From an uncultured Oscillibacter sp. (GTDB taxonomy: Bacteria; Bacillota; Clostridia; Oscillospirales; Oscillospiraceae): a stretch of 8,074 nt of DNA. The notes beneath the pieces are model-generated. The model had not been told where the DNA came from. It made no database searches and saw nothing but the letters and a program-made list of their open reading frames with translations. This document shows, piece after piece, positions 1 through 8,074 of the stretch (positions are counted from its first letter, which is position 1; each line of letters begins with the position of its first letter). The DNA is taken from contig CAMXNV010000099.1 in NCBI GenBank assembly GCA_947245315.1, positions 1-8,074 on the forward strand, given 5' to 3'. Both the position numbers and the translations under genes were made by a program.

Positions 1-1497
1 GTAGGCGTCCAGCTTCTGGAGAACGGAGGCGTCGGAGAGGTAGTCGTCGCCGCCGGTCAGCTCCTTGATGAGTCCGTCCAAACCGGGGTTGATCTCGCTG
101 AGCCAGCGGCGGTGGTCGATGCCGTTGGTCACGTTCTGGAACTTCCAGGGCTCCATCTGATAGGCGTTTTTAAACACGTCCTGCTTCAGAATGTCGGAGT
201 GCAGGCCGCTGACGCCGTTGACCGCCATGCCGCCGGCAATGCAGAGGTTGGCCATCCGCACCTCGCCGTCCCAGATAATGGCCATGTTCTGGGTTTTGCC
301 GGGGTCGTGGTAATAGGCCTCGACCTTTTTCTGCCAGCGGGCGGAAATCTCCTGGATAATCTGGTAAATCCGGGGCAGGCGGCGCTCCATCAGGGTCTGA
401 GGCCAGCGCTCCAGCGCCTCGGCCAGAACGGTGTGGTTGGTATAGGCCACGGACTGCGTGGTGATGCTCCAGGCCTCGTCCCAGTCCATGCCCGTATCGT
501 CAATGAGAATCCGCATCAGCTCCGGAATCACCAGAGTGGGATGGGTGTCGTTGATCTGGATGACGTTTTTCTCATGGAAGTTTTTCAGCGTTCCATAGGT
601 ATCCAGATGCTTGGCGGTGATGGACTGGATGGTGGCGGAGACAAAGAAATACTGCTGTTTCAGGCGGAGGGACTTTCCCTCTATGTGGTTGTCGTCCGGG
701 TAGAGGACCTTGGCGATGGTCTCGGCCATGGTCTCCTCCTCGGAGGCTTTCAGATACTCGCCCTGGCCGAAGAGGCTCATGTCCAGGGCCTTGGTGGGAC
801 GGGGGTCCCACAGGCGCAGGACGTTGACATGGTCCGTTCCGTAGCCGGCGATTTCCATGTCATAGGGCACCGCCTGGATCGTGGTGGCGTTTTCATTTAC
901 TGTGTGAAGGTGCCCGTCGGCCCAGAACTGGCGGACGGTGCCGCCGAAGGAGACCATCTGGGACTCGGCGGGCTTGGGCAGCAGCCAGGCCGCGCCCAGG
1001 TCCTTCCAGTGGTCGGGGAGCTCCACCTGCTGGCCCTCCACGATCTTCTGCTTGAAGAGGCCCAGCTCGTAGCAGATGGAGTAGCCGGTGGCGGGAATCT
1101 CCAGGGTGGTCATGGAGTCCAGGTAGCAGGCGGCCAGGCGGCCCAGGCCGCCGTTGCCCAGGGCGGCGTCGGGCTCCATCTCAAAGATGTCCCCGGCCTT
1201 GAAGCCCAGGTGCTCCAGCGCCTCCTTCAGCTGGGGCAGCAGCCCCAGGTTGTAGGCGTTCTTCATCAGGCTCCGGCCCATGAGGAACTCCATGGACAGG
1301 TAGTGGACCTGCTTTTTCTTGCCCTGACGGGTCTTCTTCCGGGTCTCCACCTCGTGGAGGGCCATCATATCCCGCAGAACCAGGGCGCTGGCCCGCATCA
1401 TTTCGCCTTCCGTGGCCTCGTCGGCGGCCTTGCCGAAGTTGGTCATCAGCTTCGCGGACAGGGCCTCTTCCAGTTGTTTCGTCGTAATCTGTGCCAT
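1..1497 (-). CDS. glgP: Glycogen phosphorylase, N-terminal 499 residues (3' end of gene outside window)
   Basis: Catalyses phosphorolysis of terminal alpha-1,4 glucose units of glycogen, giving glucose-1-phosphate (GT35, PLP-dependent, cytoplasmic). The frame is open from ATG at 1497 to the window edge, giving exactly 499 codons; family members are about 750-850 residues. Family motifs seen: SMEFLMGRSL (residues 68-77), ALGNGGLGRLAACYLDS (112-128), INDTHPTLVIPELMR (315-329), VNGVSGLHSDILK (426-438) and VTNGIDHRRWL (456-466). The PLP-lysine region lies in the missing C-terminal half. The start is chosen because the residues after MAQITTKQLEEAL run straight into the family fold. A GTG at 1510 and an ATG at 1507 are in another frame. 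The ribosome site is modest: GGAG at 1513-1510, about 12 nt from the ATG, inside the end of glgA. It is the last visible gene of the operon, 9 nt after the glgA stop, so probably co-translated. Confidence 0.96.
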   Translation of the reverse strand, partial: MAQITTKQLEEALSAKLMTNFGKAADEATEGEMMRASALVLRDMMALHEVETRKKTRQGKKKQVHYLSMEFLMGRSLMKNAYNLGLLPQLKEALEHLGFKAGDIFEMEPDAALGNGGLGRLAACYLDSMTTLEIPATGYSICYELGLFKQKIVEGQQVELPDHWKDLGAAWLLPKPAESQMVSFGGTVRQFWADGHLHTVNENATTIQAVPYDMEIAGYGTDHVNVLRLWDPRPTKALDMSLFGQGEYLKASEEETMAETIAKVLYPDDNHIEGKSLRLKQQYFFVSATIQSITAKHLDTYGTLKNFHEKNVIQINDTHPTLVIPELMRILIDDTGMDWDEAWSITTQSVAYTNHTVLAEALERWPQTLMERRLPRIYQIIQEISARWQKKVEAYYHDPGKTQNMAIIWDGEVRMANLCIAGGMAVNGVSGLHSDILKQDVFKNAYQMEPWKFQNVTNGIDHRRWLSEINPGLDGLIKELTGGDDYLSDASVLQKLDAY

Positions 1498-1506
1498 ACG
1501 CGTTCA

Positions 1507-3438
1507 TCACTCCGCCGACTTTTTCTTCCCGGCGGTTCCTTTCTTTGTGGATGTCTTCTTCACGGCCTTTTTTTCGGTTTTTTTCACAGCTTTTTCCGAT
1601 TTTTCGGCGGTTTTGGCTGTGGTCTTCCGTGTTTTTTTGGCCGGCTTTTCTTCCACGGGGGCGGGCTCCTCAGCAGGAGCGGCTTCCACAACAGGGGCAG
1701 CTTCCACAACGGGAGCGGGCTCCTCAGCAGGGGCGGCTTCTTCGACCGGAGCGGCTTCCTCAGCGGGGGCAGGTTCCTCAACGGGAGCGGGCTCCTCAAC
1801 CGGGGCAGGTTCCTCAGCAGGAGCGGGCTCCTCAGCAGGAGCGGGCTCCTCAGCAGGAGCGGGCTCCTCAGCAGGAACGGCCTCCTCCACCGGGGCGGCT
1901 TCCTCAACGGGAGCGGCCTCCGGGGCGGCCTCAAAAGGGGCGGCTTCCTCAGCGGGCTCCCCGGTTTCCGCGGCCCGGCGGGTGTCGCTGTGGATGGGCC
2001 AGGTCTGTCCGGTGATGGTGGCGTAGATGCGCAGGTACTCCCTGGCGCTCCGGGCCCAGCTGAAATCGCCGGACATGGCCCGCTGGCGCAGGCGGCCGAA
2101 GACGTCGGGATAGTCCTTGTAGAGGTACACGGCCTCCCGGATCACGTGGAGCATGTCGCCGCTGGAGTAGTTGGTGAAGCTGAAGCCGTTTCCGGCGTCC
2201 CGCCAGGACTCGCAGGGCTGAACCGTGTCCTTCAGACCGCCGGTCTCCCGGACGATGGGCACGGTGCCGTAGCGCATGGCGATCATCTGGCTCAGGCCGC
2301 AGGGCTCGCTCTTGGAGGGCATCAGGAACAGGTCCGCACCGGCGTAGATGGCCATGGACAGATCCTCGTTGTAGTCCATGCGGACGGACATGCGGCCGGG
2401 GTACTGCTGGGCGGCCCAGTGGAAGAATTCCTCGTACCGCTGGTCCCCGGTCCCCAGGACCACCAGCTGTATGGGGAGCTCCATCATATCATGAAGTACC
2501 TCGCAAATCAAGTCCAAACCTTTGTGAGAGACCAGGCGGCTGACCATGGCCACAATGGGGGTGTGGGCCTCCTCCCGCAGGCCCACCATCCGCTGGAGCT
2601 CGGCCTTGCACTCGTCCTTGCCGCTCATGTCCTCGGCGGAGAAGTTTTTCACAATGCGGGAGTCGGTCCGGGGATCGTAGAGCTTCATGTCGATGCCGTT
2701 CAGCACGCCGGAGAGCTTGTTGGAGCACTGGCGCATGATGCCCTCCATCCGGTGGGCGAAGTAGGGCATTTTCAGTTCGTTGGCATAGGTGGGGGAGACG
2801 GCGTTCACCGCGTCGGCGCAGAGAATGGCGCCCTTGAGGAGGTTCACGTCCCCGTCCATCAGCAGGGTGCCGTCCTTGACCCAGCCGGCGTCCAGGCCGA
2901 AGAGCTCGCCCAGGACGTAGGGGTTGTAGCGGCCCTGGTACTCGATGTTATGGATGGTGACCACGGTTTTGATGGAACGGTAGCGCTCCTCCCGGACGCC
3001 GTCGTCCTTCAGGTAGATGGGCACCAGGGCGGACTGCCAGTCGTTGCAGTTGATGACCTCGGGCCAGAACTTGAAGTGGTCCAGCATCCGCACCACGGCC
3101 CGGGAGAAAAAGGCGAAGCGCTCGCCGTCGTCGGCCTGGCCGTAGAGGCTGCCCCGGTTGAAATACTGCTCGTTGTCCAGGAAGTACCAGGTCACCCCGT
3201 CCTTTTCCATGGAGAACAGGCCGCAGTAGCTGTGCCGCCAGGCCAGGTCCACGTAGTCATAGCACTCGAAGGTCAGCTGGCTTCCGTAACGGTCCCGGAT
3301 CCGCTCGTAGAGGGGCAGGACCACGGCCACCTCGGCCCCCTGCTCCGCCAGGGCGGGGGGCAGGGACCCGGCCACGTCGGCCAGGCCGCCGGTTTTGCAG
3401 AAGGGGACCGCTTCGCTGGTCACATACAAAATTTTCAT
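1507..3438 (-). CDS. glgA: Glycogen synthase (ADP-glucose, GT5) with long charged C-terminal tail
   Basis: Transfers glucose from ADP-glucose to the non-reducing end of alpha-1,4-glucan in the cytoplasm. Start at 3438 (MKILYVTSE...) gives 643 residues. It is preferred over an in-frame ATG at 3456 because AAGGAG lies 7 nt upstream and because it puts the conserved lysine of KTGGLADV at residue 15, as in E. coli GlgA. Other motifs: HNIEYQGRY (163-171), NGID (247-250), SRLVSHKGLDL (300-310), LGTGD (328-332), and SEPCGLSQ with the expected catalytic Glu at 378. The catalytic core ends near residue 485; usual family length is about 480. About 155 extra residues follow: a linker, an acidic repeat (511-594) and a lysine-rich end (598-643). 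The gene ends with tandem TGA TGA at 1509-1504. It is preceded by a 185-nt structured gap after glgD and followed closely by glgP. The core assignment is secure; the tail's function is unknown. Confidence 0.97.
   Translation of the reverse strand: MKILYVTSEAVPFCKTGGLADVAGSLPPALAEQGAEVAVVLPLYERIRDRYGSQLTFECYDYVDLAWRHSYCGLFSMEKDGVTWYFLDNEQYFNRGSLYGQADDGERFAFFSRAVVRMLDHFKFWPEVINCNDWQSALVPIYLKDDGVREERYRSIKTVVTIHNIEYQGRYNPYVLGELFGLDAGWVKDGTLLMDGDVNLLKGAILCADAVNAVSPTYANELKMPYFAHRMEGIMRQCSNKLSGVLNGIDMKLYDPRTDSRIVKNFSAEDMSGKDECKAELQRMVGLREEAHTPIVAMVSRLVSHKGLDLICEVLHDMMELPIQLVVLGTGDQRYEEFFHWAAQQYPGRMSVRMDYNEDLSMAIYAGADLFLMPSKSEPCGLSQMIAMRYGTVPIVRETGGLKDTVQPCESWRDAGNGFSFTNYSSGDMLHVIREAVYLYKDYPDVFGRLRQRAMSGDFSWARSAREYLRIYATITGQTWPIHSDTRRAAETGEPAEEAAPFEAAPEAAPVEEAAPVEEAVPAEEPAPAEEPAPAEEPAPAEEPAPVEEPAPVEEPAPAEEAAPVEEAAPAEEPAPVVEAAPVVEAAPAEEPAPVEEKPAKKTRKTTAKTAEKSEKAVKKTEKKAVKKTSTKKGTAGKKKSAE
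1510..1647 (-). other. Lysine-rich basic C-terminal block of GlgA
   Basis: The last 46 residues of GlgA, beginning KPAKKTRKTTAKTAEK and ending AGKKKSAE. By count there are 18 Lys and 1 Arg against 4 Glu, so a net charge of about +15. The composition (Lys, Ala, Thr, Pro) resembles histone H1 tails or the lysine-rich extensions seen on some bacterial nucleic-acid-binding proteins. The similarity is compositional only. The coding strand here has three A7 runs (plus-strand T runs at 1568-1574, 1578-1584 and 1632-1638), unlike the GC-rich surroundings, because lysine is largely written AAA. Confidence 0.9.
1657..1908 (-). repeat. Acidic Pro/Ala/Glu hexapeptide repeat in GlgA (14 units, 18-bp period)
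   Basis: Codes for 14 uninterrupted hexapeptides of the type [A/V]EE[P/A]AP (two units are VVEAAP), GlgA residues 511-594. Degenerate units lie just before it (AEEAAP, FEAAP, EAAP). By count it has 26 Glu and no Lys, Arg or Asp, so it is strongly acidic, and its high proline predicts an extended, disordered chain. At DNA level three copies of an 18-mer (gagcgggctcctcagcag on the plus strand) are perfect and adjacent at 1821-1874. The rest diverge mostly in third positions. Each unit is six codons, so copy-number change would keep the frame. Confidence 0.95.
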
Positions 3439-3445
3439 AAGCAAA

Positions 3446-3451
3446 CTCCTT
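3446..3451 (-). promoter_or_regulatory. Ribosome binding site of glgA
   Basis: AAGGAG on the minus strand, 7 nt before the ATG at 3438. It decides the start: the upstream in-frame ATG at 3456 would put this site inside the coding region and has no comparable purine-rich site at the right distance. Confidence 0.85.
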
Positions 3452-3460
3452 TTCATTCCC

Positions 3461-3483
3461 TCCCGCCCGTTGCCGGAGCGGGA
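3461..3483 (-). promoter_or_regulatory. Predicted RNA hairpin with GCAA tetraloop just before the glgA ribosome site
   Basis: In the transcript, UCCCGC pairs with GCGGGA and an inner CCG pairs with CGG, with a single bulged U and a GCAA loop (GNRA type). The 3' side ends 9 nt before the glgA Shine-Dalgarno. No U-tract follows, so it is not a classic terminator. It could stabilise the downstream mRNA after processing or affect ribosome loading. The structure was read by eye; no folding energy was computed. Confidence 0.5.
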
Positions 3484-3535
3484 AATCAGAACCTGTATTC
3501 AAGACGCCGTGGGCGGCTGCAAATACGGGTTCCCG

Positions 3536-3568
3536 GCGCGCCCGGCCCGAAAATGGGGCCGCCCGCGC
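3536..3568 (-). promoter_or_regulatory. GC-rich imperfect inverted repeat in the glgD-glgA gap
   Basis: Two 13-nt arms match at 11 of 13 positions (GCGCGGGCGGCCC against GGGCCGGGCGCGC on the minus strand) around a 7-nt loop CATTTTC. This would form a very stable stem in the mRNA. No run of U follows it, so full intrinsic termination looks unlikely. Attenuation, RNase protection or an RNA processing site are possible. It lies in the only sizeable gap of the operon. Confidence 0.5.
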
Positions 3569-3588
3569 TCCCTTATAATCAGGGCGAA

Positions 3589-3607
3589 AGGGGGACACTG
3601 TCCCCCT
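3589..3607 (-). repeat. Perfect 19-bp palindrome downstream of glgD
   Basis: Minus strand AGGGGGACAGTGTCCCCCT: two perfect 9-nt arms around a single central base, 17 nt past the glgD stop. Only three T follow on the minus strand, so it is at best a weak terminator. With a one-base centre it folds in RNA only by opening a few central pairs. As DNA it has the symmetry of a protein binding site or of a dispersed REP-like element. Which of these applies cannot be decided from one copy. Confidence 0.55.
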
Positions 3608-3623
3608 CCCGCGCGTGATCGGC

Positions 3624-4732
3624 TTAAATCTTGCTTCCCTTGGCCAAAACGATGGGATAGGTGGCGTGGCCCATCAGGGTCCGCCCCTGGAGGACCTCCA
3701 CGTCCTTGTCGGCGATGATGTAGCTGAGCTGGGCGTCCTTCCGGATGATGGAATCCTTGAAGACCACGCAGTTGCGCACCACCGCCCCGGCCTCTACCGT
3801 TACGCCGGGGAAGAGGATGGAGTTCTCCACCACGCCCTCAATGGAGCAGCCGTCGCCGAACAGGGAGTTGACGCACCTGCCGCCCGCGCCCAGATAGGTG
3901 GAGCTGAGGTCCGCGTTCTTGGCCCGGATGGGGCGCTGGGCACAGAACAGGTCCGCCCGGATGGCGGGATCCAGCAGCTGCATGCTGCGGTCGTAGTACT
4001 CCTGGACGGAGCGGATCTGGGCGGCGTAGCCCTTCCAGATATAGCTCTGGATACGCAGCTGGTCCTTCCGGGCCTGGAGCACGTCTCCCCGCCAGCTGAC
4101 CTGGTCCTTGGCAGCGCAGTCGTCCACCAGCTCCAGCAGCAGCTTCTTGGAGACCACGTAGGCCCCCAGGCCCCGGAGGCCCCGGGGCGTGTGGGGATGG
4201 ATGAAGACCTCCGTGATCCGTCCGCCCTCGCCCACCTGGAAGTAGGTGCCGTCCTCGGTCATAAAGCTGTCGTTGGCGCAGATCACCGTGATGTCCGCCC
4301 CGGATTTCAGGTGGTTTTCATATACGTCGCTCAGGGGCAGGTTGGCCACCAGGTCGCCGTCCATCATAACCACGTAGTCCTGGCGGATCTCCTCCAGATA
4401 GGTCCGCACGGCGGTCAGGGCCTCCATGTGGCCCCGGTAGGGCATGGCGCCCCAGTCGCCCTTGTAGTTGAAGGGGGGCAGGAGGCGCAGGCCGCCCCGC
4501 TTGCGGCTCAGGTCCCAGTCCTTGCCGGTGCCCAGGTGGTCCAGCAGGCTCTGGTAATGGCCGTGGAGAATGATGCCCACGTCGGTGGCCCCGGCGTTGA
4601 CCAGGTTGCTCAGGGCGAAGTCCACCGCCCGGAACCTCCCGCCGAAGGGGATGGAGGCGGAGGAGCGGATGGAGCCCAGCTCCTGGAGGTTGCCGCGGCG
4701 CTCATAGGTGAAAATGATTCCATGCAGTCCGT

Positions 4733-4736
<4 letters not shown>
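3624..4736 (-). CDS. glgD: ADP-glucose pyrophosphorylase regulatory subunit GlgD
   Basis: Paralogue of GlgC that, in Bacillota, associates with GlgC and modulates ADP-glucose synthesis. 370 residues, slightly longer than the Bacillus form. The fold is that of the nucleotidyltransferase family: IPFGGRFRAVDFALSNLVNAG (residues 29-49), the WDLSRKRGGLRLLPP region (74-88), DGDLVANLPLSDV (126-138), and a C-terminal left-handed beta-helix with hexapeptide pattern (about 285-345). Catalytic features are eroded. The GGxGxRL nucleotide loop is replaced by FTYERRGNLQEL, the GDHIYKMDY motif reads GDLVANLPL, and the FxEKP sugar-phosphate motif reads VFIHPHTP. It is therefore expected to be weakly active or inactive alone. 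The ATG overlaps the glgC stop by 4 nt (ATGA), with AGGAGG 7 nt upstream, showing translational coupling to glgC. Confidence 0.95.
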
Positions 4737-5934
<1,198 letters not shown>

Positions 5935-5938
<4 letters not shown>

Positions 5939-8074
5939 GTCTCTTTCAGCTCCTTTGCCTGTTTTTTCGCTCTGGGCTTTTTTACGGGTTTCTGAGCCGC
6001 CTCCGCCTTGGGGGCCTTTTTGGCCTTAGAGACCTTTTCGGCCTTGGGGGCTTTTTCGGCTTTCTTGGCTGTTTCCGCCGGCGCTCCGGCGCTCTTCTCC
6101 GCCTTGACCGAGGACTTGATGGCCTTGACTAAGGTCTTGGCCTTTCCGGAGACCTTGGCTGCCGTTTCCTCCGCCTTGTCGGCCTTTCCCTTCTTGGGCT
6201 TGGGGAAGCTGCCCTCTCCCCGGAGGAACACCGCGCCGAAGGCGGGGATGCGGATGGCGGCGGAGTGCTCCTTCCCGTGGGACTCGATGGCCTCCACAGG
6301 GACGGGCTCCGTGTCTCCGAAGCCGTCTCCGCCGTACTCCACGGCGTCCGTGTTGAAGACGGGGGTGTACTGCTTGTGGGCGGGGACGCCCATCCGGTAG
6401 CCCTCGTAAGTATTGGGGGAGAAGTTGACGGCGCAGAGCAGGTCCCGGCCCTTCTTGTCCTTCCGGAGGAAGACCACCACGTTGTTGTGGTTGTCGTCCA
6501 CCACCAGCCACTCGAAGCCCTCCCAGCTGAAGTCGATCTCCCACAGGGCGGGCTCCTTCTTGTAGAAGGCGTTGGCCTCCTTGAAGAAGCGGTGGACCTT
6601 CTGGTTCTCCTCGTTGTCCAGGAGGTACCAGTCCAGAGACTCCTTGTCGTTCCACTCGTGCCACTGGCCCAGCTCCGCGCCCATGAAGAGGAGCTTCTTC
6701 CCCGGGTGGGCCAGGAGGTAGGCGTAGAAGCCCCGGGTGCAGCGGAGCTGGTTCGTGTAGTCCCCGGGCATCTTGCCCACCACGGAGCCCTTCATGTGGA
6801 CCACCTCGTCATGGGAGATGGGGAGCACGAAGTTCTCCGAGAAGGCGTACATCATGGAGAAGGTGATGTCCTTATGGTGATCCTGGCGGAACCAGGGATC
6901 CAGCTTGAGGTAGTGGCACATGTCGTTCATCCAACCCATGTTCCACTTGAGGTTGAAGCCCAGGCCGCCGATGTCGGCGGGGCGGCTGACCATGGGCCAG
7001 GCGGTGGACTCCTCGGCGATCATCATGACGCCGGGCTTGGTCTGGAAGGCCACGGCGTTGAGCTCCCGGAGGAAGTCGATGGCCTCCAGATTCTCGTGCC
7101 CGCCGTACTTGTTGGGGGTCCAGGCGCCGCCCTGGCGGCTGTAATCGAGGTACAGCATGGAGGCCACGGCGTCCACCCGGAGACCGTCGATGTGGCACTC
7201 CTCCAGCCAGAAGCGGGCGGAGGAGAAGAGGAAGCTCTTCACCTCGGGCCGTCCGTAGTCGAAGACCCGGGTGCCCCAGGAGGCGTGCTCCCACTTGTTG
7301 GGGTCGCTGTACTCGTAGCAGCATCCGCCGTCGAACTCATAGAGCCCGTGGGAGTCCTTGCAGAAGTGGGCGGGGACCCAGTCCAGGATGACGGCGATGC
7401 CGTTTTTGTGCATGTGGTTCACAAACCAGAGGAAGTCCTTGGGGGTGCCGTACCGGGAGGTGGGGGCGAAGTAGCCGGTACACTGATAGCCCCAGGAGCC
7501 GTCGAAGGGGTGCTCCAGCACGGGCAGCAGCTCGATGGCGGTGTAGCCCATCTCCTTGACATAGGCGGCCAGCTCCCTGGCCATGTCCTTGTAGTCGTAG
7601 AAGTCCCCGTTGGGCCGCTTCTTCCAGGAGCCCAGGTGGACCTCGTAGATGTTCAGGGGGGAGTCATAGACCGGGTGCTTGGCCAGCTTGGCCAGGAAGG
7701 CGGCGTCGGTCCACTTGAAGCCCTCCATGTCGTAGAGCTTGCCGGCGGTGGCGGGGCGGGTCTCGCAGTGGAAGGCGTAGGGGTCCGTTTTCAGGCGGAC
7801 CTCCCCGTCGGGGCCGGTGATGGCGTATTTATAGGACGTGTACTCCGGGAGGCCGGGGATGAAGCCCTCCCAGACCTCGCCCTTACGGGTGAGGCTGTGG
7901 ACGCCGTTGGTCCAATTGTTGAAGTCCCCCACCACGGATACGCTCTGCGCGTGGGGGGCCCAGACCCGGAACTGCCAGCCCTGCTCGTCCTTTTTCCGGT
8001 CCGGGTGGGCGCCGAACCAGCGCCAGCCGTCCGTCAGGGTGCCGGCATGGAAGCGTTCGGCCTGATCGTGTTTT
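5935..8074 (-). CDS. glgB: 1,4-alpha-glucan branching enzyme (GH13) with lysine-rich C-terminal tail; start codon outside window
   Basis: Cuts alpha-1,4 chains and rejoins them as alpha-1,6 branches in glycogen. 712 codons are visible, open to the right edge. The first residues (KHDQAERFHAGTLTDGWRWF) match the normal N-terminus of short branching enzymes, so only about 5-20 residues seem to be missing. The GTG at 7935 is internal. Order, in visible numbering: CBM48-like N-domain with FRVWAPHAQSVSVVGDFNNW (35-54), GYQCTGYFAPTSRYG (195-209), region I DWVPAHF (231-237), region II GLRVDAVAS with nucleophile Asp301, region III IAEEST with acid/base Glu354, region IV ISHDEVVH with Asp422, and a C-terminal all-beta domain to about 620. 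Residues 624-712 form a basic tail not part of the enzyme fold; Bacillus GlgB is about 627 residues. It overlaps glgC by 4 nt. Confidence 0.97.
5938..6204 (-). other. Lysine/alanine-rich, histone-H1-like C-terminal tail of GlgB
   Basis: The 89 C-terminal residues, from PKPKKGKADK to KKQAKELKET. By count there are 28 Lys and 1 Arg against 10 acidic residues, so a net charge of about +19. Ala and Pro are common and there are no aromatic residues. Loose repeats of the type KAEK, PKAEK and KAKKAPKAE are visible. At DNA level the plus-strand block gccttggggg recurs at 6005-6014 and 6041-6050, 36 nt (12 codons) apart. Composition is like H1-type tails. It resembles the GlgA basic block but is longer and lacks an acidic repeat. 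Likely disordered; function unknown. Confidence 0.9.

Noticed and set aside
1181..1510. Minus-strand frame starting at a GTG overlapping the glgA stop, with an ATG at 1507
   Set aside because: It looks attractively coupled to glgA, but its translation is Arg/Gly/Pro-rich shadow text. The GlgP protein is in another frame beginning at the ATG at 1497.
1657..1908. 18-bp period array as a CRISPR array
   Set aside because: The units are contiguous with no spacers, lie in frame within glgA and encode a regular hexapeptide repeat.
3439..3456. Upstream start of glgA at 3456 (six more residues, MKRSLL)
   Set aside because: The AAGGAG ribosome site would lie inside the coding region. The start at 3438 has ideal spacing and places the KTGGL lysine at position 15, as in characterised homologues.
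3574..3579. TATAAT on the plus strand (TATAAG on the minus strand, 3576-3571) as a promoter -10 box
   Set aside because: No acceptable -35 hexamer sits 16-18 nt upstream on either strand, and no plus-strand gene follows. An internal minus-strand promoter for glgA remains possible but is not supported by sequence alone.
3589..3607. Intrinsic terminator after glgD
   Set aside because: The palindrome is followed by only three T on the transcribed sense strand and then GC-rich sequence, so efficient rho-independent termination is not supported.
112..3618. Plus-strand reading frame of 1168 codons antisense to glgP and glgA
   Set aside because: The opposite strand encodes glgP and glgA with clear conserved motifs. 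The plus-strand translation is low-complexity Gly/Leu/Val/His-rich text mirroring GC-rich codons (and Gly/Ser/Leu repeats opposite the GlgA tail). It crosses the intercistronic gap and shows no recognisable domain. High GC removes stop codons on the antisense strand.

Overview
The window is a GC-rich (by eye about 60% or more) stretch of bacterial chromosome. It holds one block of five genes, all on the minus strand, that makes up a glycogen metabolism operon. In transcription order (right to left) these are glgB (branching enzyme, start codon just beyond the right edge), glgC (catalytic ADP-glucose pyrophosphorylase), glgD (its paralogous regulatory subunit), glgA (glycogen synthase) and glgP (glycogen phosphorylase, C-terminal half beyond the left edge). 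The BCDAP order and the GlgC/GlgD pair are hallmarks of Bacillota. High GC, good AGGAGG-type ribosome binding sites and the sequence style suggest a gut-type Clostridia, perhaps Oscillospiraceae. That placement is inference, and no genus is claimed.

Layout: glgB 8074-5935 (5' partial), glgC 5938-4733 and glgD 4736-3624 are joined by two 4-nt ATGA overlaps, so they are tightly coupled. A 185-nt intercistronic gap (3439-3623) follows. It carries three predicted RNA hairpins and is the only sizeable non-coding stretch in the window. glgA runs 3438-1507. Nine nucleotides further, in the same reading frame but behind tandem TGA TGA stops, glgP begins at 1497 and runs off the left edge. I see no tRNA, rRNA, CRISPR array, insertion sequence or real plus-strand gene. 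The very long plus-strand reading frames are antisense shadows of these genes.

How it works together: GlgC/GlgD make ADP-glucose from glucose-1-phosphate and ATP. GlgA adds glucose to alpha-1,4 chains, GlgB introduces alpha-1,6 branches, and GlgP releases glucose-1-phosphate again.

The unusual part is not the enzyme set but its decoration. The two enzymes that build the polymer, GlgA and GlgB, both carry long low-complexity charged C-terminal tails outside their catalytic folds. GlgA has an acidic Pro/Ala/Glu hexapeptide repeat (14 consecutive units) followed by a lysine-rich 46-residue block. GlgB has an 89-residue lysine/alanine-rich, histone-H1-like tail. GlgC and GlgD have no such tails. 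This suggests electrostatic co-assembly or tethering of synthase and branching enzyme, which is a hypothesis only.
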